IMG/VR virus record: IMGVR_UViG_3300033145_002347
Coordinates: 1-24,458 of that record
Strand: one strand, 5' to 3'
DNA length: 24,458 nucleotides
Origin: a virus
The translations under genes and the position numbers were made by a program. Positions 13,403-20,486 of the stretch are shown piece after piece. The notes beneath the pieces were generated by a model, which was not told the DNA's origin, did not search any database, and was given only the letters and a program-made list of their open reading frames with translations. Each line of letters opens with the position of its first letter. Positions within the stretch are counted from its first letter, which is position 1.

Positions 13403-13741
13403 ATGCCCTCAGTTAGTCTTTCGCAACAACGTGCCATGGGAATGGCGTATGCAACGAGAACAGGTAAGATGTCTGCCGGTAATCTAAGAGGTGCTGCAAA
13501 ACGCATTTATGAGAGTAATATGAGCACGGAAGCGATAAGAGATTATGCTAAAACAAAGACTTATAAATTGCCAAGAAAGATCAAAGAAGCAGCGATTGGT
13601 AAGGTTATGCTCAGTCTTGGTAAGAAAGTAATAAAGAATCCACTTAAGGTAGGGTTCGGGGCATTATATGCGAGTAGTTTAAAAAAGCCATTTGAGAAGT
13701 CATTAAAATCAATAGCGAGGAAGCCATTGAAAAAGCTGTAG
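13403..13741 (+). CDS. DUF3008-like small basic protein
   Basis: A 112-aa protein with a good ribosome-binding site (AGGAG). Its first 55 residues match the DUF3008 pattern, which usually reads S-x-x-Q-Q-R-x-M-G-M-A and then a helix and FAxTKHxGLP. Here it is SLSQQRAMGMAYATRTGKMS and, later, IRDYAKTKTYKLPRKI. The C-terminal half is strongly basic with GKKVIKNPLKVGFGALYASS and ends in KKL. Such proteins are common in phages but have no assigned function. Unlike its two upstream neighbours it has no CP-type tag. Confidence 0.6.
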   Translation: MPSVSLSQQRAMGMAYATRTGKMSAGNLRGAAKRIYESNMSTEAIRDYAKTKTYKLPRKIKEAAIGKVMLSLGKKVIKNPLKVGFGALYASSLKKPFEKSLKSIARKPLKKL

Positions 13742-13802
13742 CGGTAGATTAGAAAAAATAGAATTATTGCATAGAATTTAAACAAAATATTTAGGAGGAA
13801 GC

Positions 13803-15929
13803 ATGAGCAAGTTATTTAAGGTAGTAACGCCATTTGAAAATATTAAATTGGCGATGTTGAATGTTGAAGCAGAAGATGTAAGTAAATGGTCTGTGTTAGT
13901 AGATGAGTATTTAACAGATAAATATCCATCGTTATCATCCGGTATTAGACCTGTTAATTTCCAATCAAAAGATCCGGAAGTCGGTAACGCTATAGGCAGC
14001 GCAGAATATAACAATCTTGGTGTCTCTCTTACTATCCCTATTTTCATAGAAGAGTTTAAGCTAAAAGAGCCGGATATTGCGTTAAAAGGCAAAAAAGTTA
14101 TTCCATTAGATATAGGATTAATTAATAGCCTTAGCACAAAAGAACAAATGGAAGGCACGGTTGTAGAAAACCCGGAAGAAGATGATATCACTGATCAGAC
14201 GGAATTTCTTACAAGTTTATTCGAGACAACAGATACTGATCAAGATGGTAACCCTATGTATTATAAGGGTGCAAAAACGGTTTCCAAGAAAGTAGCGGAG
14301 GTATATGATTCTTTATTAGGTGCAGATAAATTATTTTCTGATCGGATAAAGAAGCATATTAAATGTGCAGATACGATTTATGAAAAGGTAGAGATTATAA
14401 AAGTTGCTTCATTAGAAGATGAGAATAATCCTTATCATTATAATTGTGTTGTGCTTAAAAAGATAGGTGGAGATTTGAAACATGAGTATCTTGAAGATAT
14501 ATCCGAGTCAGAGCTTAAGGTTCTTCAAGGTAAAATAAATAAAGAAGCGGAATGGGTATCCTTTGATCCCAAACAGATAGATCCACCAAAGATTAAAGTT
14601 ATAGAAGAAGCTGGAACTTATGATATATCATTTAAAAAGTCTATTGTAAATGTACCGGTATTCACAAAGATATTCACGATTGAAAGTACAGGGAGAAGAA
14701 ACATAAAACCACTTACTATAGTAGATACATACCCGGTAAAATGGCAAAATAATGGCGATGTAGATAATGAGACAAGCGGTAATAATATCGGACTGCCGGA
14801 GTCAGGAAAGGGAGTATTCAAAAAAAGTGATAAGATGACCGGTTGGATGTACGATAAAGTATATGGTGTTAGGAACGATAATAATGATCGTTTTCCTATG
14901 TCGGGAGGAGCAGAAAGCGGTACGCATATAGATTTGCGTAATATCACTGATATACAAGATTATGTTGGTGAACATATTACTTTCTATGCTGATGGTGGGA
15001 AAATATCTTCTCCGTATAAAGTTGTAAAAGCCATGAGTTATGCTCTTGGTGAAAAAAGAGAACAGATTATTATTATAGATGTAGAATCAATTGCTACTAA
15101 AAGTAAATTATCTTTATGGCTTGATTGTCAAGTAGATCGTCCTTTAAAAGGAAATATAAGGAAGATGCAACATAATAAATATAAGGCAGTTACAGACACG
15201 GCACATCCACTATGGCTTATTCCCACTCAATATAGGGTGATGTTGTTACCTGGTAAACGAGAAGTACCGGTTAAACCAAGGGATTATTATGGTAATTATT
15301 TTAAAGATGAGTTTGGTAAGTATGATAAAGAACTTATCCTGACTACAAGTAATTATAATCCTACGAAAGTAGATATTAAAATTACTGAAGATGAGAAAGA
15401 TCCTGTTGTTGTCTCTGAAGTTGGCAAAATCGCTGCTGATATGTATATCCAGCATTTTATGGGAAGGGATGATGTGACTATTAATATGTTACAAAAGGAT
15501 AAGGGATACCTTATTGCGAAAACAGCAGAAGAGCCACCTATGAAAACTATCAGCAAAGTGGCTTTATTTAAAGATTATAGAGGTGAGTGGTTAAAGCTTG
15601 CGTATGTAATATTGAATAATGAAGATATCTCTAAATATTCAAAAGCAATTGCAAAAGATCCAACAAAATATCGTAGCGTTGCTAAAGTGGCTGAAATGGA
15701 GTCGTTAGTTGATGATCTTGTAGGTTTAGAATATGTTGATAACGATAATATCGGAGATACTAATGATGTTGAATACGGTATCGAAAATATTATGGATAAA
15801 ATAGGACAATTATTAATGTTATCTAGAATGGGCAAGAATAATATACCTGAAAATATATTAATGAGGGCTATGAAGGCATTAACAAAGTTATTGAATGAAA
15901 TAAGAGGAAACGAACCTGAGGTAGGATAA
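13803..15929 (+). CDS. Large virion structural protein candidate
   Basis: A 708-aa protein with TTTAGGAGG upstream. It is mostly beta-rich with short helices and has no enzyme motif I recognise. The last 150 residues are helical (residues about 570-700). The tripeptide K-[VITL]-A occurs eight times by hand count (for example IKLAML, SKKVAEV, IKVASL, AKTAEE, SKVALF, LKLAYV, AKVAEM), which suggests processing sites. Its length and place upstream of the terminase fit a head, neck or tail-sheath-like component, but I cannot say which. Nothing identifies the major capsid protein in this window. The next gene begins one base after its stop. Confidence 0.5.
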   Translation: MSKLFKVVTPFENIKLAMLNVEAEDVSKWSVLVDEYLTDKYPSLSSGIRPVNFQSKDPEVGNAIGSAEYNNLGVSLTIPIFIEEFKLKEPDIALKGKKVIPLDIGLINSLSTKEQMEGTVVENPEEDDITDQTEFLTSLFETTDTDQDGNPMYYKGAKTVSKKVAEVYDSLLGADKLFSDRIKKHIKCADTIYEKVEIIKVASLEDENNPYHYNCVVLKKIGGDLKHEYLEDISESELKVLQGKINKEAEWVSFDPKQIDPPKIKVIEEAGTYDISFKKSIVNVPVFTKIFTIESTGRRNIKPLTIVDTYPVKWQNNGDVDNETSGNNIGLPESGKGVFKKSDKMTGWMYDKVYGVRNDNNDRFPMSGGAESGTHIDLRNITDIQDYVGEHITFYADGGKISSPYKVVKAMSYALGEKREQIIIIDVESIATKSKLSLWLDCQVDRPLKGNIRKMQHNKYKAVTDTAHPLWLIPTQYRVMLLPGKREVPVKPRDYYGNYFKDEFGKYDKELILTTSNYNPTKVDIKITEDEKDPVVVSEVGKIAADMYIQHFMGRDDVTINMLQKDKGYLIAKTAEEPPMKTISKVALFKDYRGEWLKLAYVILNNEDISKYSKAIAKDPTKYRSVAKVAEMESLVDDLVGLEYVDNDNIGDTNDVEYGIENIMDKIGQLLMLSRMGKNNIPENILMRAMKALTKLLNEIRGNEPEVG

Positions 15930-15930
15930 T

Positions 15931-16953
15931 ATGCGAGATGTTGTACCATACAGGAATTATTTAAGAGCCCTGATATATTCGGGGCTCAGTGTTCCACAGA
16001 TAATAGTATATCTTAATAATTCAAATCTTAATGCACTACTTGATGAAGATTTAAAAAAAGAAATAAATAAATGTGTTAGCTTCCCTGATGGCAAGGATAT
16101 GAGAGAAGCAAATATGAAAGCAATAAAAAATAATACTCCATGGACAGCACATCAATCTGTAATAGATACGTTTTATCCTCACGAAGATGAGTTTATAGGC
16201 TTTGTAGATTTTTATGTTAATACAAGAGTACCTGATGGTTTTTTTGATCAAGTAGATAAAAGAGGTAGAAAAAGGATAGGCGTGGGCAGGAGAAGGAAAG
16301 TGCCGAAATCATTGGTGCAAAAGATAATGCAAATACCAGAGATATCGGAAGCTAAAAGATGGTTTGAATGTGGGCTAATGACGTCTGTACCACTACATAA
16401 AATACGTTTACTATGGAATAATAATCGTAGTTATCAAGAAAGATATGGATATGCAACATTAACTAAATATTTCTATTATTATTGGGATGTTTCAAAAAGC
16501 AGACAACGCGAAAAGGGATTTACCAAAGCGGATATAGCATCTTATTTATTATTAGATTCCACAAATGAATCTTACGCAGCGCATAGGTTTATGATAGACA
16601 AATCTTCGTCTCAAACAGTATATTTTCTTGGGTATATGAGTAAAGAAGAAATAGATTATATTAATAAACAAATACTCGGTATGTTAACAATAGAAATGGT
16701 CGGGGCATTTAAAAAATCAGGTAAATCTTTACCTCAATGGATATATCAATTGTGGAGCGACATTAATAATATGCTTAGAGAAGACGAACTGAGAGGTAAA
16801 GGACCACAAGAAGATATCGATGAGATGATGAGAATAATTCAAAGGATAGATGATGTTCATAGCAAACGCAGGACATTAGATGATATACGTAACGAAGAAA
16901 TTGATGGCAGAAAACATATCAAGGATACTGCGATAGATGTTACCAAAAGGTAG
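15931..16953 (+). CDS. Terminase-linked protein, role uncertain
   Basis: A 340-aa protein with GAGGTAGG upstream and only one base after the previous stop. It overlaps the terminase gene by 17 bases. It is mainly helical and charged, with a very basic patch (KRGRKRIGVGRRRKVPKS) around residues 109-126 that could bind DNA, and a charged C-terminal helix. Position next to the large subunit makes a small-terminase or packaging-accessory role possible, although it is long for a small terminase. There is no clear helix-turn-helix. This is inference from context. Confidence 0.45.
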   Translation: MRDVVPYRNYLRALIYSGLSVPQIIVYLNNSNLNALLDEDLKKEINKCVSFPDGKDMREANMKAIKNNTPWTAHQSVIDTFYPHEDEFIGFVDFYVNTRVPDGFFDQVDKRGRKRIGVGRRRKVPKSLVQKIMQIPEISEAKRWFECGLMTSVPLHKIRLLWNNNRSYQERYGYATLTKYFYYYWDVSKSRQREKGFTKADIASYLLLDSTNESYAAHRFMIDKSSSQTVYFLGYMSKEEIDYINKQILGMLTIEMVGAFKKSGKSLPQWIYQLWSDINNMLREDELRGKGPQEDIDEMMRIIQRIDDVHSKRRTLDDIRNEEIDGRKHIKDTAIDVTKR

Positions 16954-18613
16954 TTTCTCAAAACAATACGGCTTAGCCGATAAGGCTCAATCGCTGCTTA
17001 TGTTCAAGGATGAGCCGTATTCATTGGATTCATTCCCTTTTTGGAGAGTTATCTTTGATGATGTAAGATTATCTCATAAAGTAGATCAAGTAGATAGAAA
17101 GTTAGCATTCAAATGCTCGCGGCAGGTGGGAAAATCTGTATCTATTGGTGCTCTTGGTTGTATATCTAGTATGATGTATCGTAATTTTACAACTATAATA
17201 TGCCAACCTACCGATAAACAGATAAGTCAATTTTCTGTAGATATTATGAAAAGATTTATGGGAGAATCCTTAATAACAGAGAAATGGCTATATGACTATA
17301 AAAAAACAGAGCGTCAAGTAAAGAAAATGTCCTTAACTACTGGTTCGAGAGTTGTATTAGCGAATATTTATGCTTCAGTATTGTCAGTCAGAGGTACAGC
17401 ATCAGATTTTTGTTTGTTCGATGAGTATGCAGATATTCCACCTGAAAATGCAGTTATTGTTTTAAACTCATCTAGACGGTCTCCGCATAAATTTGTTGTA
17501 TATTCAGGAACACCTAAAGCACCTGATAACCCATTAGAACAAGTATGGCAAGAAAGCTCAATGAACGAATGGATGGTTAGATGCACTCATTGTAATTTTT
17601 GGAATGGCCCGCTCGGTGGTGATGGAACTGATAAAAGAATATATAATATAGGCAAAAAGGGGCTTATATGCAAAAAATGCGGTAGTAGGATATATGCAAG
17701 AGATGGTGAATGGATCGAAACTTTTCCAGATCGTCATATTGGAGGATATCATATAAACGAGCTTATGGTTGATCCTTCTGCCCCCGGGTCCACATCATGG
17801 AAAGAAATATTATATAGGATGAAACATGACCCTATTGTCACTGTATATAATGAAATATTGGGTGTTTCATATGCAGACAACACTCATCCACTTACAAATA
17901 AGATTATAGCATCTATGTGTAATCCCAATAGAAATTATGTTAATACAATAGAAGAGATGAAAGAGGTGAGGGTTTCTCATTGGCCGGCATTTGCTGGATT
18001 AGACTGGGCGATGGAAACGGCACCAAGGGGTGGTAGTACTGTAACGATAAAGTCTTATACGATGCTAACAATTACACAATTAAATATGATAACTAATAGG
18101 TTAGAGGTGTTGTTCCGTAGAAAATATTATGATATGGCCGGATTTGATGCTGATGATCCGGATGCAGTAGTTAATGATATAGCAAAATGGTGTAATGCAG
18201 CAAAAGTAAAGGTATTAGGATGTGATTATGGTGCAGGGCATAAAGAAAATCAAAGATTAAAAGCTATTCTCGGTAATGATAGAGTTATGGAAATTCAATA
18301 TCTTGGCGATATGGGCGATAAATATATATTTAGTTCTGAAGGAGATAAATGGCTTGCTCCGAGAACAGTTGCCATGAACGAATGCATAGACGCAATACGT
18401 AATGGTGAATATGAATTCGCTAAATTTTCTGGAGAAACCTCCGAATATGTGAAAGACCTTACTACAATATATAGATATAATGATCCAGTGAGGCGGACAT
18501 TGCGTTTTGGGAAGACGTTGCCGGATGATTGGTTCCAAAATCTTACATATAATTTACTTGCAAAGCTATGGTTTCAAGGTGAATTTGATAGATTCCCATG
18601 GGATAAAAAATAA
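16937..18613 (+). CDS. Terminase large subunit
   Basis: A 558-aa DNA-packaging motor. The ATPase has a Walker A-like SRQVGKS (61-67), Walker B DFCLFDEY (157-164) and the coupling motif SGTP (190-193). A zinc-binding insertion follows, C216-x2-C219 and C245-x2-C248, as in GpA-type terminases. The nuclease half shows candidate metal ligands D356 (FAGLDWAME), D430 (LGCDYGAG) and D530/D531 (PDDWF). It cuts concatemeric DNA and pumps it through the portal. The start overlaps the 340-aa gene; with this start the N-terminus MLPKGSFSKQYGLADKAQSL is reasonable. Confidence 0.9.
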   Translation: MLPKGSFSKQYGLADKAQSLLMFKDEPYSLDSFPFWRVIFDDVRLSHKVDQVDRKLAFKCSRQVGKSVSIGALGCISSMMYRNFTTIICQPTDKQISQFSVDIMKRFMGESLITEKWLYDYKKTERQVKKMSLTTGSRVVLANIYASVLSVRGTASDFCLFDEYADIPPENAVIVLNSSRRSPHKFVVYSGTPKAPDNPLEQVWQESSMNEWMVRCTHCNFWNGPLGGDGTDKRIYNIGKKGLICKKCGSRIYARDGEWIETFPDRHIGGYHINELMVDPSAPGSTSWKEILYRMKHDPIVTVYNEILGVSYADNTHPLTNKIIASMCNPNRNYVNTIEEMKEVRVSHWPAFAGLDWAMETAPRGGSTVTIKSYTMLTITQLNMITNRLEVLFRRKYYDMAGFDADDPDAVVNDIAKWCNAAKVKVLGCDYGAGHKENQRLKAILGNDRVMEIQYLGDMGDKYIFSSEGDKWLAPRTVAMNECIDAIRNGEYEFAKFSGETSEYVKDLTTIYRYNDPVRRTLRFGKTLPDDWFQNLTYNLLAKLWFQGEFDRFPWDKK

Positions 18614-18618
18614 AAATG

Positions 18619-18658
18619 TTGACAAAAAGGATAGAAAAATACTTTTCTAATATAGAAA
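18619..18658 (+). promoter_or_regulatory. TTGACA box with repeated TAGAAA half-sites
   Basis: TTGACA (18619-18624) lies just after the terminase stop. TAGAAAA (18632-18638) and TTTTCTA (18643-18649) form a 7-bp inverted repeat around ATAC, and a third half-site TAGAAA follows at 18653-18658. This could be a promoter with an operator ahead of the genes at 18708 onward. AGGAGGG at 18696-18702 is the ribosome-binding site of the next gene. Confidence 0.4.
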
Positions 18659-18707
18659 GTAATGTAGTGGATAAATTAAAATTAAATAACCCAATAGGAG
18701 GGCAAAG

Positions 18708-19070
18708 ATGGAATTAGTAAAAATTAGAGAATTGAGTAAGGTTGCTAGTGAAAACATAGCAAAAGAGGCAATAGAGGATGAATTAATTGGGCAGGTAGCT
18801 ATCGAGAGTATGAACAGATCTCTTGGAAGCGGCGAAACCAAGGTTGCAGAGGAAGCTTTGCAAAGGTATAATGATCTAGTGGGAGATGGTGAGGGTAATG
18901 TGAAGGTTGCCAAAATAGGTGATTTTCTTAAGCTTCTAAAAACTAATCCTAAAAGCAATGAACTTGATAAGGCTTTTAAATTATATGAAAAGGATACTGG
19001 TAAGAGTAAAAATGACATGACAAATATAGATATTGATAGTTATGTTAAGAAAATAAGAAAAATATCATAG
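18708..19070 (+). CDS. Small KxA-rich head-region protein
   Basis: A 120-aa acidic, helical protein. K-V-A occurs three times in 120 residues (LSKVASE, TKVAEEA, VKVAKIG). It lies between the terminase and the portal-like gene, in a group led by its own TTGACA box. The helical charged composition, small size and position agree with a scaffold or core component, but no family match is recognised. If K-x-A is a cleavage site, this protein would be cut near residues 13, 46 and 69. Confidence 0.5.
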   Translation: MELVKIRELSKVASENIAKEAIEDELIGQVAIESMNRSLGSGETKVAEEALQRYNDLVGDGEGNVKVAKIGDFLKLLKTNPKSNELDKAFKLYEKDTGKSKNDMTNIDIDSYVKKIRKIS

Positions 19071-19086
19071 TAAAAGGAGTTAGGGG

Positions 19087-20454
19087 ATGTTTGGGGATAA
19101 CGAAAAATCAATGCAAATGGAAGGATTGGCAAAAGAGGCCTTAGCTTATGCTCATGCTACCCCTTGTGATCTAACAAGTGCTCTTGTGAAGGTGGCTGAG
19201 GACAACATGCTTAATCCTAATGAGATCGAGGCTGTATGCCATAAGATGAATCATATGGAGTGGAAAGAGAAGCGGGCAGATGATAAAATGTCCACCTTTG
19301 ATGCTGCTAAACATGCTGATGCATCTGAAATTGCTCATGGTAGCCTTAAACAAAAAGAAAAGGTTGCTACTATAGAAGCAGATATAGAGATACTGCTACG
19401 TGGTAATTATTTATCTGACGATAAATACGAAAAAACAGCGAATGAGATAGGGAAAGAATATCTTAATAATAAATCACACGAAAGAGGTTTATTAACTAGT
19501 GCTGCCCACAAGAATATTGATACACTTAATGATCTAAATGAGAAACAAGAAGATACTTATACTGAAATATATAATACAATTAAAGTATTAATCCAAGAAG
19601 GTGAAAGTTTAGATGATGTATACGAAGTATTAAGTAAAACGTGGGGAGAGTCCAATAAGGATATCCTCGACGAAGATTTTCCAAGGATTGTAGAACGGCT
19701 TAAAGATGAGGGAGTTATAAAACAAGAAGCCGAATTTAATGATCCTGGTGAATTCCCTGAACGTGAAGTTGCTGATACTAAACTTGCCAAACAGGCAGAA
19801 GCAATGATGGATATTAACTTTGAAGTAATTAAAACTGCTTATATCCATGAAAAATTAATGGCTATGCTAAAAGAAGCTAATGGTGAATATCTTATAGATA
19901 ACCTAAGAAGCAGAGTAAAGATATCATCGATACAACATCTTCGCAATATATCTGAGAAAATAGCGGTTAGCCCAAGAGGTCTCGGATTTAGGGGCGGGAG
20001 ACAGAGTTTTATTAATGCAGGCAAAGGATTTGCATCTGCGGCTTCATCTGCGTCAAAAGGTGGGAAATCTTTATGGAAAGAAATAGTAAAACCTGTATTA
20101 AAGAAATCAATAATTCCATTAGCGTTACTCGGTACAACTTATGCTGCGACGGTAGCAGGAGAAAGTCTATCTAAGCAATCTGCAAAGAAAAACTTACTTC
20201 AAAATTATCCGGAATTGGCGGATATGGATAAAGAAACATTTAATAAAATGTTTAATGATATTCTTAATATAGACCCTAGTTTAACAAAAACTCCTTATTA
20301 TTTAGCACAGATCATGCTTAAACATAAAGAGTGGGGCACAATGGATGCTTCAACCGTTGGAGAACTTCTTAAAGCTAAGAAGCTTAAACAGGATAGCAGC
20401 CATATGGGTAAGGCCATGAAAGTAATGGATATTGTTGGTAAATTAAATAAGTAA
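19087..20454 (+). CDS. KxA-rich head-region protein with a hydrophobic segment
   Basis: A 455-aa protein with AAAGGAG upstream. Residues 1-280 are helical and acidic with coiled-coil-like stretches. K-[VITL]-A occurs six times in this half (VKVAED, EKVATI, EKTANE, TKLAKQ, IKTAYI, EKIAVS). Residues 285-330 are glycine-, alanine- and serine-rich, followed by one hydrophobic segment (IIPLALLGTTYAATVAG, about 342-358) and a helical tail. The shape could suit a processed head-core or ejected internal protein. It is directly upstream of the portal-like gene. No family is recognised. Confidence 0.5.
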   Translation: MFGDNEKSMQMEGLAKEALAYAHATPCDLTSALVKVAEDNMLNPNEIEAVCHKMNHMEWKEKRADDKMSTFDAAKHADASEIAHGSLKQKEKVATIEADIEILLRGNYLSDDKYEKTANEIGKEYLNNKSHERGLLTSAAHKNIDTLNDLNEKQEDTYTEIYNTIKVLIQEGESLDDVYEVLSKTWGESNKDILDEDFPRIVERLKDEGVIKQEAEFNDPGEFPEREVADTKLAKQAEAMMDINFEVIKTAYIHEKLMAMLKEANGEYLIDNLRSRVKISSIQHLRNISEKIAVSPRGLGFRGGRQSFINAGKGFASAASSASKGGKSLWKEIVKPVLKKSIIPLALLGTTYAATVAGESLSKQSAKKNLLQNYPELADMDKETFNKMFNDILNIDPSLTKTPYYLAQIMLKHKEWGTMDASTVGELLKAKKLKQDSSHMGKAMKVMDIVGKLNK

Positions 20455-20486
20455 TAAATATTAATTCTTATACATGAGGAGATAGT

